Positions 1 through 7,894 are shown, numbered from the stretch's first letter. The stretch is 64,000 nt of DNA from Anaerolineales bacterium UBA6055 (GCA_002428985.1 DIYL01000044.1:1-64000), one strand, 5' to 3'. The notes: generated by a model not told the origin, from the letters alone. Numbers and translations are program-made.

Positions 1-390
1 GATCTCAGAGGAGCGGATCTCAATGGAGCGTATCTCATAGGAGCGGATCTCAGAGGAGCGGATCTCAACCTAGCGCATCTCAAACTAGCGCGTCTCAATC
101 TAGCGCGTCTCACAGGAGCGCATCTCATTAAAGCGAATCTCTTTAGAGCGAATCTAAGTGGAGCGAATCTCATTAGAGCGAACCTCAGTAGAGCGGATCT
201 CATAGAAGCGGATCTCAGAGGAGCGAATCTAAGTGGAGCGAATCTCATTAGAGCGAATCTCCGTGATGCTAAGCTATTTGACGTAATTCTACCTGACGGC
301 ACAAAATGGACACCCGAAACCGATCTCTCCCGCTTTACTAATCCAGATCACCCAGATTTCTGGCAACCATCCTCCGATAACAATTCATAA
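1..390 (+). CDS. Pentapeptide-repeat protein, C-terminal part (start outside window)
   Basis: The frame is open from base 1 to a TAA at 388-390, so the start lies upstream of the window. Bases 1-270 are eighteen consecutive 15-base units encoding pentapeptides of the form x-L-x-x-A (DLRGA, NLSGA, NLIRA, HLIKA), the repeat that folds as a right-handed quadrilateral beta-helix. A tail follows with LPDGTKW and FTNPDHPDFW before the stop. I associate that tail with pentapeptide proteins of Chloroflexota from memory; it was not searched. Repeat units are strongly conserved in DNA as well as protein (gatctc/aatctc starts, gagcg ends), which points to recent unit duplication. No partner or substrate can be named; pentapeptide proteins range from gyrase protection to unknown roles. 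A second stretch ending in a similar tail is at 46380-46529. Confidence 0.85.
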   Translation, partial: DLRGADLNGAYLIGADLRGADLNLAHLKLARLNLARLTGAHLIKANLFRANLSGANLIRANLSRADLIEADLRGANLSGANLIRANLRDAKLFDVILPDGTKWTPETDLSRFTNPDHPDFWQPSSDNNS

Positions 391-428
391 GGACAGGCAC
401 ACACGCACCTGCCCCATTAACAAATTAA

Positions 429-458
429 ACCTCAGTCATTCGATTGTTAACAAGCACC
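429..458 (+). repeat. 30-bp dispersed repeat, copy 1
   Basis: ACCTCAGTCATTCGATTG followed by TTAACAAGCACC recurs at 2221-2250 with two mismatches. Both copies lie between genes. In copy 1 the end of the repeat is the left arm of the structured RNA described at 454-550. Confidence 0.7.
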
Positions 459-550
459 CGTAGGTGTGCTAACATATTGGCACACCTTGTTCTCAGGGTG
501 CTTCCCTCCTGCCCGTGGGTTTTTGCGTCGAAACATTAGCCACGGGTAGG
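454..550 (+). ncRNA. Structured RNA candidate with two stem-loops
   Basis: The first stem is nested: GCACCC (454-459) pairs with GGGTGC (496-501) around AGGTGTGC (462-469) pairing with GCACACCT (480-487). After six bases a second stem follows, CCTGCCCGTGG (508-518) with CCACGGGTAGG (540-550), eleven pairs including one G-U that is only compatible with a + strand RNA. No gene overlaps. A similar pair of stem-loops occurs at 63630-63714, also followed by a TAGGGAC palindrome and a minus-strand HTH gene. Function unknown; it may be a 3' structure of the pentapeptide transcript or an independent RNA. Confidence 0.45.
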
Positions 551-647
551 AGTTCCACACCACTGGCTAAACTATAATATGCAATTCCTAGACCCGCAAA
601 TTGCTATTTCTATTGTTTCATATTTGTAAGATGTTTTGGGATATTCG

Positions 648-670
648 TAGGGACGAGGCATGCCTCGTCC
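648..670. repeat. TAGGGAC palindromic repeat, copy 1
   Basis: TAGG followed by the perfect 20-base palindrome at 651-670 (GGACGAGGCA and its complement). It lies 17 bases beyond the stop of the minus-strand HTH gene and may end its transcript. Other copies: 3772, 7872, 18591, 60109, 60824, 63827. Confidence 0.75.
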
Positions 671-686
671 GTTGTACAAATGGAGA

Positions 687-935
687 TTATTCTTCGTCTT
701 CGGGTGGCGTATAACCACGTATCATATTTCGATCAAATATCGGTTGTAGATCCTTGAATTTCACAACGATTTGATTATTTTTACCAAATCGCTGATGTGG
801 GATTTCTAAATCATTGATTAGTTTTCTGACTAATGAACCCGTGCGGTCAATCAATTCCGCGACATCGCTCACCGACAACAAATCATCCGGCTCATACTGC
901 CGTTTTTCGTCTTCTGCCATAATACCAATTTCCAT
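687..935 (-). CDS. Small helix-turn-helix DNA-binding protein
   Basis: 82 residues. The centre, DLLSVSDVAELIDR and GSLVRKLINDLEIPHQR, has the pattern of a winged HTH of the MerR/excisionase type: a helix, a turn, a recognition helix and then IPHQRFGKNN as a short wing. An alternative start is Met6 (920), preceded by TTGG; neither start has a strong Shine-Dalgarno sequence. A paralogue, cut by the window end, is at 63862-64000 (EIPHQRIGKRG and KDLDPIFERN align with EIPHQRFGKNN and KDLQPIFDRN). Both paralogues are followed by a TAGGGAC palindrome and preceded in coordinates by a two-stem RNA fold. It may be a regulator or an excision factor; the sequence does not decide. Confidence 0.7.
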   Translation of the reverse strand: MEIGIMAEDEKRQYEPDDLLSVSDVAELIDRTGSLVRKLINDLEIPHQRFGKNNQIVVKFKDLQPIFDRNMIRGYTPPEDEE

Positions 936-1012
936 TGCAAAAAATTTCTCCCATCATACCAAATCCCAACCAATCACCGTAGGACAGGCTTGTAATTTAA
1001 TCCATTCCACCA

Positions 1013-1738
1013 CTAAAAGTAGTTTTTTAGAAAAGCTATTTGCTGATGGTAAACTTCTTGTGCAATATCATAGCTCCACGGGCTGTGGTCTTGACCTTGG
1101 AGGACCATGTAAGGTTGTTGTTTCTTCTTAGTTTCTTCAATCACCTGAGCTACTAGATCTTTGCTTATGTAACGGTCTTTTTCGCCATACACTAAATGAA
1201 TACCGCCCTGGTAGGATTGCATACATTTGAAGAAATTAGCATTCTTTGCTTCGAACCAAAAGGCTTCATTATACTTTTGCCCGCCCTCCTCCATAATAGG
1301 GCTACCTTCACCAGAAAAAGTGGATTTTGGATCAGGAACCCAGAGAAGAATGCAAGGGATATGATCTCGTAGTTGCTCTTGTGCTGCTACAACCATAGTG
1401 GTTGTTGCCCCCATGCTTTGGCCAAGAAGTGCAACTCTGTAACCAAGGTCAAGATATTTTGTTGCGAAATAAGTGGTTGTATTTACCCATTCATCAAATG
1501 AGGAATCAATATATTCACCTTCTGAGTTACCACTACAGGGTTGATCGAATCTTAAACACGAAAAACCATTTTGAATAAGTAGTCTCTCAAAGTCTACAAA
1601 AGTTCGAGCTGGTCCAACAGAACCGCCTCGAAAACCATGACTCATGATTACTATTTTCTTTGTCTCAGAATTAACTTCACTAACAACTTGAAAAACTTGT
1701 TTTCCATTTATGGTTTCAAAGCTAACTTTATTGTTCAT
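1013..1738 (-). CDS. Alpha/beta hydrolase
   Basis: 241 residues, a complete alpha/beta-hydrolase fold with no signal peptide, so probably cytoplasmic. The oxyanion region is SHGFRGGS (33-40), the nucleophile elbow is GQSMG with Ser108, the acid is Asp188 in GEKDRY, and the histidine is His218 in GQDHSPW. The general form resembles the peptidase S9-like/BAAT group of esterases acting on small acyl substrates; the substrate cannot be read from the sequence. It stands alone, with no operon partner close by. It could be host cargo rather than a phage function. Confidence 0.85.
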   Translation of the reverse strand: MNNKVSFETINGKQVFQVVSEVNSETKKIVIMSHGFRGGSVGPARTFVDFERLLIQNGFSCLRFDQPCSGNSEGEYIDSSFDEWVNTTTYFATKYLDLGYRVALLGQSMGATTTMVVAAQEQLRDHIPCILLWVPDPKSTFSGEGSPIMEEGGQKYNEAFWFEAKNANFFKCMQSYQGGIHLVYGEKDRYISKDLVAQVIEETKKKQQPYMVLQGQDHSPWSYDIAQEVYHQQIAFLKNYF

Positions 1739-1841
1739 AATTTTACAGTTTCAATAAATGTACATGGTCACACATTGTATCAGATAATGAAACCTACTAA
1801 ATATGAATAGAATAGCTCGTCTTCTTGAAAGGCTGTAAGAT

Positions 1842-2048
1842 TTACAACCCGATATCCCAAAAAATGCTCCCATTAATCCTGAACTGGTGCACATACCCAC
1901 AATTCTGACACTTACATGACACAATATACGCCAACTTTTCATTCTTTAACTTAATGTACGAAAAAATAGTACGTTTAATAACATTGAGGTGCTCACAATT
2001 AGGGCATGCGTAGGTACGATGTCGCCCCTGAAAGTACTCGTCAGCCAT
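1842..2048 (-). CDS. Small zinc-ribbon protein
   Basis: 68 residues from the ATG at 2048, chosen because GAGAG lies eight bases upstream; an ATG four codons earlier is less likely. Two knuckles, CPNC near residue 15 and CQNC near residue 48, are about 33 residues apart, which suits a single zinc ribbon (rubredoxin-like or transcript-associated). Between them is a basic segment (KRTIFSYIKLKNEK). No further domain. Such minimal zinc ribbons are common in phage and accessory regions, and no specific function can be given. Confidence 0.5.
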   Translation of the reverse strand: MADEYFQGRHRTYACPNCEHLNVIKRTIFSYIKLKNEKLAYIVSCKCQNCGYVHQFRINGSIFWDIGL

Positions 2049-2553
2049 ATTATCTCTCAATACAAAATTAATCGTACCTAGTGTAACAATTCTTATGTTA
2101 ATTTAGGTATTCCAATATTGTTACTAAGATAATGTGCTGAGCTTTCACTATTATATTAAGTCATATAACTCGGGTGGCGACCGAAATCAACCACCCTGTT
2201 ATCAATTGAATTGCTATAAAACCTCAGTTATTCGATTGTTAACATGCACCAATGCGTTTATACATTTATGCAATTCCCTGTTAAAATATGTCTAACAGGA
2301 AATTGGCTTACGTCCATTTGCTGTCAATTAGGGGCAAGGGGATGAGTTGGTAGCTAGTACCCTTGTCTCGCCTAGATCAGCAAAGTTGAACCAAAAATAC
2401 ACAGAATATACAATTGTAGAGACGTGTGAGCCTATAATACTGGATTGAGGTTGCCAGCCCGAACAGCAAAAAACACTGTTACACCCCGCTAGCAATACAT
2501 CCATTCTACACCAACTCAGCATCATTTCCTGTTATGATAACGTTTATTTATCG
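2049..2553. other. Gene-less stretch
   Basis: About 500 bases without a convincing gene. It holds repeat copy 2 (2221-2250). Short open frames here have no ribosome-binding site or recognisable protein. Confidence 0.4.
2221..2250 (+). repeat. 30-bp dispersed repeat, copy 2
   Basis: Matches 429-458 with two substitutions (TATTCGA for CATTCGA, AACATGC for AACAAGC). It lies in the 2049-2553 intergenic stretch, where I see no gene. Confidence 0.7.
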
Positions 2554-3087
2554 TTACAATTTTATTGACCCATAAGGACAATACCTGCTTTTATCCCCTA
2601 AAAATGGCAATATCTCTAACACGTCCCGTGCTACACACCGCAAGTCATCGATCCGCGCTGGCAACAACAATGTATCCATCGTATTCCCAACCAACTGCGG
2701 GACTGGATCATCCACGACCATCGAGACCGCTACCAAAATCTCAGCATATGCCCCACCCGGATTCCACTCGACCAATTGTGACTCTTTGAACGTCCGCCAA
2801 TCACGGGTATACACACAATCAATCGTGCCATCCGTCACCAACTTCGTCTCATATCGCCACTCGTCTTGATACTGGTTGTTCATCCGGCAATACATCCGCG
2901 TGACCTCGCGCAATCCATACGGTGATTCAATCACATCACCGACTTTAAATTGCGCCTCCGGTCTCTCCTCAGCATCTTTCGCCAACGATCGATACAAAAA
3001 ATCACGCGCCTCATCTGCCAGCACAAGCTGGTGCGACGATGCCACCAATGATGGATACCCCAATATGTGCGCTCGTTGTGAAGCCAT
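2554..3087 (-). CDS. Hypothetical protein
   Basis: 177 residues from ATG 3087, preceded by AAAGGA at a good distance; an upstream ATG at 3105 is possible. The centre reads FKVGDVIESPYGLREVTRMY, the style of a small beta-barrel (SH3/KOW-like) segment, followed by residues WRYETKLVTDG. No catalytic motif, membrane segment or signal peptide is seen. It stands alone on the minus strand, upstream of the RNA fold at 3258. I do not recognise the family. Confidence 0.55.
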   Translation of the reverse strand: MASQRAHILGYPSLVASSHQLVLADEARDFLYRSLAKDAEERPEAQFKVGDVIESPYGLREVTRMYCRMNNQYQDEWRYETKLVTDGTIDCVYTRDWRTFKESQLVEWNPGGAYAEILVAVSMVVDDPVPQLVGNTMDTLLLPARIDDLRCVARDVLEILPFLGDKSRYCPYGSIKL

Positions 3088-3242
3088 AACCGTCCTTTCA
3101 TACAATGTTATGCAACCAACCTAACACAAAACGGATACCAACAGGTAAACCAAGAATCCATGCGACCACCTACCCCATGTCGAGGTCGAACCCCAAATAA
3201 GCCCGATCGTCATCAGCAGGTCATCTCATCAAATGTGACATA

Positions 3243-3251
3243 TGCTAAAAT
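3243..3251 (+). promoter_or_regulatory. Extended -10 promoter
   Basis: TG-C-TAAAAT at 3243-3251 is an extended -10 element placed just before the three-way-junction fold at 3258. The same TGCTAAAAT occurs at 3909 before another repeat area. No good -35 is seen. Confidence 0.35.
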
Positions 3252-3257
3252 ACATAT

Positions 3258-3353
3258 ACCACTCCGGTGGTGAGGCAGGGTTTCCCCTGTTGTCTTTCTG
3301 GTACAGCCAGTTTGGTTGGAAGCCTTTGGCTGGCTGTGCCTTCAAACCTCACC
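3258..3353 (+). ncRNA. Three-way-junction RNA candidate
   Basis: A closing stem GGTGAGG (3269-3275) with CCTCACC (3347-3353) encloses two hairpins: CAGGG (3276-3280) with CCCTG (3285-3289), and GGTACAGCCAG (3300-3310) with CTGGCTGTGCC (3330-3340). The last has eleven pairs including one U-G that fits only a + strand transcript. It lies about 160 bases before the XRE regulator at 3513, so it may be a leader or a free small RNA. No known riboswitch was recognised. Confidence 0.5.
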
Positions 3354-3512
3354 ATATCTATTGCATAATTCTATTCACTAGTGCATAGCAATATAGAAAA
3401 TATACATATTGATATTATAATTAAATTGTTTCTATGTCAATAGTCACTAGTGCATTAAAACTAGCTTCTATTGATATGAATGTAGAACAAATTTACAATT
3501 ATAGAAAGTGAG

Positions 3513-3758
3513 ATGAGGATGGCTACCTTGCAAAATAGATTAGAAGAATTGCTTCGCCAAAAACTTGATATTGGCTCAGGTGGTCGTTTACCGTCACAAA
3601 CTACGATTGCTAAAGAAATGGGTGTTGCTCAAACCACTGTATCTCGATGGCTCAATCAAAAGATTGACCGTTTTGATTCAGATACATTAGTGAAAATGTG
3701 TACTTATTTGGAATGCAATGTCGGTGATCTCATTTTTCTTGATTTTGATGAGGCTTAA
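3513..3758 (+). CDS. XRE-family (Cro/CI-type) regulator
   Basis: 81 residues. Helix 2 and the recognition helix read QTTIAKEMGVAQTTVSRWLN at residues about 29-48, the standard Cro/CI helix-turn-helix, followed by LVKMCTYLECNVGDLIFLD, the closing helices of the fold. There is no sensor or dimerisation domain beyond this. AAAGTGAG precedes the ATG at 3513; a second ATG at 3519 is also possible. The region upstream is AT-rich and contains the RNA fold at 3258. It is a plausible lysogeny or plasmid-maintenance repressor, but the targets are unknown. The stop is followed by a strong hairpin at 3772-3813. Confidence 0.85.
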   Translation: MRMATLQNRLEELLRQKLDIGSGGRLPSQTTIAKEMGVAQTTVSRWLNQKIDRFDSDTLVKMCTYLECNVGDLIFLDFDEA

Positions 3759-3771
3759 TCTCAAATCCGTA

Positions 3772-3813
3772 GGTACAAGGCGGACTCGAATGTCTACGTC
3801 GAGTGCCTTGTCC
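3772..3813 (+). terminator. Hairpin after XRE gene, variant of TAGGGAC palindrome
   Basis: ACAAGGC then ACTCGA (3784-3789) pair with TCGAGT (3799-3804) then GCCTTGT, thirteen pairs with a two-base bulge. Outer bases GTAGG and TCC match the TAGGGAC repeat family. There is no T-run, so it may act as a 3' stabiliser rather than a factor-independent terminator. Confidence 0.5.
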
Positions 3814-3925
3814 ACTAAGTTCTACCTTTACTTCACAATGTTTAAAATCGCCTCATAATCATAAACAAATTTTAACCAATTAGTTGCATTTTCAGGCGAT
3901 ACACGATATGCTAAAATCACGAGAT

Positions 3926-3959
3926 TCTAAGGACTACTCACACCCTACGGGGTTTCTGA
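3926..3959 (+). repeat. Short repeat near IS, copy 1
   Basis: TCTAAGGACT, CACACCCTACGGGG and TTTCTGA form a unit repeated with changes at 4000-4032; part of it (CCCTACGGGG, CTGAAACC) recurs at 4988-5009 beyond the transposase gene. These may be remnants of IS ends or of a small non-autonomous element. Confidence 0.5.
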
Positions 3960-3999
3960 AACCAGCATCATTCATAGACTGGTTATTGTTATACTACAG

Positions 4000-4032
4000 T
4001 CTAAGGACTGTCCACATCCTACGGGATTCTGA
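4000..4032 (+). repeat. Short repeat near IS, copy 2
   Basis: TCTAAGGACTGTCCACATCC followed by TACGGGATTCTGA matches copy 1 with several substitutions. It follows TGTTATACTACAG, a string also found at the promoter near 6784. Confidence 0.5.
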
Positions 4033-4083
4033 TTTGATATTTCCCTTTTTAGCGCGCCTATAGCCATCGCCCTACGGGCCTAA

Positions 4084-4985
4084 TTGCTAGTAAATGGCAG
4101 TTAGTCAAGTAGGATGTTAAGGGCAAGCACAGCCAATGAGGCATAGACTTTGACCCCAAATCCTTCAGGTGTCACAGCATGAAGCCGTTGCACCCCCATT
4201 TTCTCCAGTACACTGTGCTGACTTTCAATTTTTGAGCGATATTTCTTGAGTTGTGCGTGTTCAAACGCAGTGTTTTGCCACAGAAGTCGCTCATGAGTCT
4301 CAGGGATAATGTGAATGTCCGCACGGAGTGCCATAGCTTGATGGTCGTGGCTGATGTAAGCACCGTCACCGTAGAGGCTTGCTCCATCGGGCAAGGCACA
4401 GATCAGCAATTGTAGAGTGGTCAGCTCATGCCATACCGCTGGCACAAGATCAAATGAGATTGGGAAGCCCTTCTTGTCACAGATCCAGTGTAGTCGCCAG
4501 CCACAGAACCATTCACGCTTGGCACTGCATCTGCCTATATAGCCTTTGACTTGAGGGATTTTCTGGCATGCTTCTGCACGTACTTTGTGACAGACCGGTA
4601 ACGGCATCGTATCTGCAACATAGTAGCGACTGGTTGCCTGCTGTTGACCCCACCACTCTAGAATGTCGGATAGCAACTCACTGGCCTGGTGCACACGGCG
4701 ATTGAAGCGTGACACACTCAAGCGCGGCACATATCCTAACATCACCAGAATGCCTACCGCACGTTCATGATGATTTTGGAAATATTTCGCTGACATGATG
4801 GCTATCGTTAGGATTTCTGCTGTACTGACTCGGGCATGATGATGATCTCGATGACCAATGGCATTTAAAGTATCGTCAAGTGAGCAGTATGTTCCTATAA
4901 TGTACAGAGCGTTCATGATCGTGCCTCCTGAGTTGTAGTGTGGTAACTTAACTCTAGCACTTTTATGGACGCGATTTACTAGCAA
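4084..4985. mobile_element. IS982-type insertion sequence
   Basis: TTGCTAGTAAAT at 4084-4095 and its exact complement at 4974-4985 form a 12-base inverted repeat around a single transposase gene. Outside the core both ends continue with related GGGC/TAGGGC bases, so the true ends may lie slightly further out. No target duplication could be fixed. Length (about 0.9-1 kb) suits the IS982 family. Confidence 0.7.
4101..4916 (-). CDS. IS982-family transposase
   Basis: 271 residues from ATG 4916, chosen because AGGAGG lies seven bases upstream; the frame continues 29 codons further but without such a site. The protein has the family marks: SRFNRRVHQ near the N-terminus, ADTMPLPVC carrying the first catalytic Asp, a GWRLHW segment, YGDGAYIS with the second Asp, and KIESQHSVLE with the catalytic Glu. 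It cuts and joins the IS ends (DDE chemistry). The stop lies six bases inside the left inverted repeat. The gene is complete, so the element may still be active. Confidence 0.9.
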   Translation of the reverse strand: MNALYIIGTYCSLDDTLNAIGHRDHHHARVSTAEILTIAIMSAKYFQNHHERAVGILVMLGYVPRLSVSRFNRRVHQASELLSDILEWWGQQQATSRYYVADTMPLPVCHKVRAEACQKIPQVKGYIGRCSAKREWFCGWRLHWICDKKGFPISFDLVPAVWHELTTLQLLICALPDGASLYGDGAYISHDHQAMALRADIHIIPETHERLLWQNTAFEHAQLKKYRSKIESQHSVLEKMGVQRLHAVTPEGFGVKVYASLAVLALNILLD

Positions 4986-5174
4986 CTCAGCCCTACGGGG
5001 CACTGAAACCCGCTAATTGCCGCTACTACACTGCTAAGCAAATGTCTGAGGACTAATCTACACATGTACGTGTTCAAACCGTTCCAAATTCAGCGTAGGG
5101 CAATCATCAGTTACATCAACAGATATAGACAGCTATACTTTGCACAAAGAAATATTTACAGAGAGGTTAGTGTT

Positions 5175-5864
5175 ATGCGGTTACACAATGTAGTCTCACT
5201 TATCACTGTAATTCTTGGCACAAGTATTGTCATTGCACAGACTCGGGTTCCGACACCGATACAGCAGGATTTGCAATCAACAACGACACCTCAGCCCGCC
5301 ACCATCTACGAACCTGATGAACTATATCCATTAGTGATTGTAGCTGACGAGACGATCTGGCGCGGCGAGATCATTACAGAAGACCGCCTCACAACAACCT
5401 ATGTTGAGGGACAATTTCTAATGGAGCTGGATAAACCATACAATAACATTACGGGTGATATGAAGGAGGTTGTGGGGAGTGTTGCTTTGTGTGATATGAT
5501 AGCGTTTAGTCCGATTAATACAGAGTGGGCAGTGAACACAATTCTGCCAAATCGAATTAACTGCGGAAAAATCCCCATGAGTGTGCCACTAGAACAATTT
5601 GAGGCAGTTGTCCCTTTTGAGATGGTAGGGTCACGCGGGGCTCTGTTTGTTGAAACAGAAGTTGAAGGCATTTCTATGATGTTACTCATTCTGGAAGATG
5701 CTGAAATTCTATCAGTTGACGATGATACAGTAAGACTATTTGTTCGGGATAATTTGCGAACACGCAGAATCTTGGACGGGCTGATTGATGGCGGTGCAAC
5801 CTTAACACTTAGCCCGCAAGCACCAACCTTCAGCGAGGATTTTTACCCTAATTGGGAAAACTAA
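5175..5864 (+). CDS. Secreted SAF-domain protein (CpaB/flagellar P-ring accessory type)
   Basis: 229 residues from ATG 5175, preceded by GAGAGG; a longer frame to 5064 has no such site. MRLHNVVSLITVILGTSIVIAQ is a signal peptide or membrane anchor. After a Thr/Gln/Pro-rich linker, LVIVADETIWRGEIITEDRL and VGSVALCDMIAFSPI match the SAF fold (antifreeze-like/CpaB), in which the first strand pair is followed by a renewed start with a Gly-containing loop. In pili, CpaB is an envelope factor. No pilus genes are nearby, so this is likely host-type cargo or a remnant of the flanking chromosome. Confidence 0.65.
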   Translation: MRLHNVVSLITVILGTSIVIAQTRVPTPIQQDLQSTTTPQPATIYEPDELYPLVIVADETIWRGEIITEDRLTTTYVEGQFLMELDKPYNNITGDMKEVVGSVALCDMIAFSPINTEWAVNTILPNRINCGKIPMSVPLEQFEAVVPFEMVGSRGALFVETEVEGISMMLLILEDAEILSVDDDTVRLFVRDNLRTRRILDGLIDGGATLTLSPQAPTFSEDFYPNWEN

Positions 5865-5943
5865 AAGAGTTTTTGAGTAATGTCTTTACCCTAACGACCA
5901 TCGGATAAACCGAGTTGGGTTCCTACTCCAAATGTTGATGAAA

Positions 5944-6690
5944 TCAGCGTTTGGAGTCAAAATTGATTGAGTTAAGATGTTGCTCACCTTGGTAAATGGC
6001 ATCCTCATCATCCCCGTGGTGTTCCTGAACTTCATAGTCTTGTAAGCGTGACCGACGGTCTTGATAAGTGTTCTCGTGGTAGTTTGTATGCTGTGTCTGG
6101 CGCAGATGTTGAAGAGCTTCGCCGATTTCGTGATCTTCGGATTTGCCTAGATTCATCCATAGACGATGTGACGCTAAAACAAACAACCAGACTATGGTCA
6201 GTAGTACCGCTGTACCAGCTCCGGCATAAAAAGGGGAATAGAAAAAGTAAGATATCCACACTATAGATGTACTGATTAGAAAAGTTATCACATGCAAATA
6301 CCAGCGTTTTCGCCGACGATATTGGCGACTAACCCGTTGATATATTTCCGTTTCACTACCGGTCAATCCCTCGGGTATTGCATTAGGTACAAATCCTAGT
6401 AATCGCCCTACTGCAATAAAAGGCGAGAATACAAGTTTCTGTAAAATCGTATGAATGAGCCACCACACACCTTGAATAATTGCAATTACTTGATGACTAA
6501 ACCAATTTGTAATTCCCTTTATAATATTCCATACTACTCCCAACAAACGCCTTAATTGTTTCCACCCCCATCGTATTGGAATAACAACTCCATAACGCAA
6601 TAAACCCGCTACCAGTGATGACAATATGCTTGGGATAGAGGGCGGTGAAGTTGGTGTATTTTTGCGTTTTTGTTTGTCATAAGTTGTCAT
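5944..6690 (-). CDS. Membrane protein with 2TM-type domain
   Basis: 248 residues. The N-terminal third is basic and amphipathic with Trp-rich segments (RWGWKQLRRLLGVVW, QGVWWLIHTILQ). Residues about 120-190 read YRRRKRWYLHVITFLIS and then a second hydrophobic span VLLTIVWLFVLASHRLW, the layout of the 2TM domain found beside many bacterial envelope proteins. The C-terminus is polar and His/Glu-rich. AGGA lies nine bases before the ATG. Function unknown; it faces the + strand gene at 5175 convergently. Confidence 0.6.
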   Translation of the reverse strand: MTTYDKQKRKNTPTSPPSIPSILSSLVAGLLRYGVVIPIRWGWKQLRRLLGVVWNIIKGITNWFSHQVIAIIQGVWWLIHTILQKLVFSPFIAVGRLLGFVPNAIPEGLTGSETEIYQRVSRQYRRRKRWYLHVITFLISTSIVWISYFFYSPFYAGAGTAVLLTIVWLFVLASHRLWMNLGKSEDHEIGEALQHLRQTQHTNYHENTYQDRRSRLQDYEVQEHHGDDEDAIYQGEQHLNSINFDSKR

Positions 6691-6761
6691 CGATGAAATT
6701 CCTATATAGATGAAATAGACACCTATAGTCTATCACAGACAAATTTAGTCAGTAGAAAATA

Positions 6762-6791
6762 TCAACACTTACACATGAAATCTGTTATACT
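6762..6791 (+). promoter_or_regulatory. Promoter for the 6922 gene
   Basis: TCAACA (6762-6767) and TATACT (6786-6791) are 18 bases apart, with TG one base before the -10 (extended -10). Transcription would begin near 6798 and leave a leader of about 125 bases. Confidence 0.55.
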
Positions 6792-6797
6792 ACAGTC

Positions 6798-6921
6798 AAC
6801 ACCCTTCCAAACACCTTTCATGTGTAATCGCCCCAACTCTTGCTTGGGGTGTTTGCATTATCTGCTTGTCCAAGTTATTCCGTACAATAAAATCATCATA
6901 ATCAACCCAACGGAGTACACG
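6798..6921 (+). promoter_or_regulatory. Structured leader
   Basis: AAACACC near 6810 pairs with GGTGTTT near 6850 around CCCCAA/TTGGGG. A separate pairing, ACACATGAAA with TTTCATGTGT, would use bases upstream of the start site and may be a DNA operator instead. CGGAG lies seven bases before ATG 6922. Confidence 0.35.
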
Positions 6922-7884
6922 ATGGTAACAGCAATCGAACCACAAGAAGTTTTATCCCCAACAGAACGCACCCAACTCGAACAAGCCGAACAACAAATCC
7001 AATCCGGCCTGCAGACATTTCTAACCATCGGCAACCAACTCCTGATTATTCAACAAAACAAACTCTATCGCGAAGATTACGCCACCTTCGAAGACTACAT
7101 GGTCCAACGCTGGAATATTAAATCCAGCACCGGTTATGACTATATCGCTGGGTTTAAATTATCCGAGAATCTTCAAATCTCCACACCTGCGGAGGATATT
7201 CAACTCAAACCCAGCTTCACCCGCCTCCTACAATCTTATGATGCTGCCACCCAAGTCAAACTCTATAACAATGCCCTCATCCTTGCCCGTCGCGAAAATA
7301 ACGAAATCACCGCCCGTCATATCAAAGAATCAATCATCCTCTGGCAAACCGAGCTCGACAAAAAAGCCGTCTACGCCAGCAAATATTCACCCATCATCCA
7401 AAAGATGAATAATAACGAAATCACCCCTGCCAAAGCCGTTGAACTCTGCGATACGCTCTCATCACTTAAACCATCTGTTCGTGGGGATATGCTCATCCGC
7501 CAAGTGACCGATCCCGCTCTCATGCGCCTGATGGACAAAAAACACAAAACCAACACCTATCACGAAGCCATTGCCTCCGGGCATATATCTGTTTGGTATG
7601 ACGATCTCCAAGACTACCACCAACTCCCACTCTCACAATGTAATGCCCACCACTTCCAACAAGCCCTCAACGAATCCTACGATAATCGCCTACAAGAACG
7701 CCTTACACAAAACGCCACCGAGCAGGGCATCACAATTAAATCTTGCCTCATCCACTTCGGCGACCCCGACGAAACCATCAAAGAACTCATTAACGCCGGC
7801 GCATCGCAAGACCACCTCCAACAACTCGCAACCGCCATCACCAAATACATCGCCCAAATGGACAAAGACCGTAGGGACGCATAA
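6922..7884 (+). CDS. Plasmid/phage maintenance DNA-binding protein (DUF3102/ParB-accessory style)
   Basis: 320 residues from ATG 6922, chosen for its GGAG site; the frame runs 49 codons further up but those codons cover the promoter and leader. The N-terminal pattern GLQTFLTIGNQLLIIQQ, LYREDYATFEDYMVQRW and STGYDYIAGFKLSENL matches the domain at the start of many plasmid and phage partition-like proteins, where a helix-turn-helix follows. The middle is helical, and no nuclease motif is seen. The last codons RRDA and the TAA are supplied by a TAGGGAC palindrome at 7872-7894, so the C-terminus was set by that repeat. It is probably linked in function to parA downstream. Confidence 0.65.
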   Translation: MVTAIEPQEVLSPTERTQLEQAEQQIQSGLQTFLTIGNQLLIIQQNKLYREDYATFEDYMVQRWNIKSSTGYDYIAGFKLSENLQISTPAEDIQLKPSFTRLLQSYDAATQVKLYNNALILARRENNEITARHIKESIILWQTELDKKAVYASKYSPIIQKMNNNEITPAKAVELCDTLSSLKPSVRGDMLIRQVTDPALMRLMDKKHKTNTYHEAIASGHISVWYDDLQDYHQLPLSQCNAHHFQQALNESYDNRLQERLTQNATEQGITIKSCLIHFGDPDETIKELINAGASQDHLQQLATAITKYIAQMDKDRRDA

Positions 7885-7894
7885 CAATGCGTCC
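7872..7894. repeat. TAGGGAC palindromic repeat, copy 3, carrying a stop codon
   Basis: TAGGGACGCATAACAATGCG then TCC: GGACGCAT (7875-7882) pairs with ATGCGTCC (7887-7894). The TAA ending the upstream gene (7882-7884) lies inside the repeat. Nearly identical to the copy at 63827. Confidence 0.75.

Noticed and set aside
1..270. 15-base tandem repeats as iterons or a CRISPR-like array
   Set aside because: The unit is a multiple of three, is open in frame 1 and codes x-L-x-x-A pentapeptides with a normal tail and stop; this is a protein repeat.
2328..2525. Small minus-strand Cys/Trp-rich frame
   Set aside because: No ribosome site and erratic composition; it lies in a stretch with dispersed repeats only.
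6775..6921. Upstream extension of the 6922 protein
   Set aside because: It would start inside the predicted promoter and RNA leader. ATG 6922 has a GGAG site.
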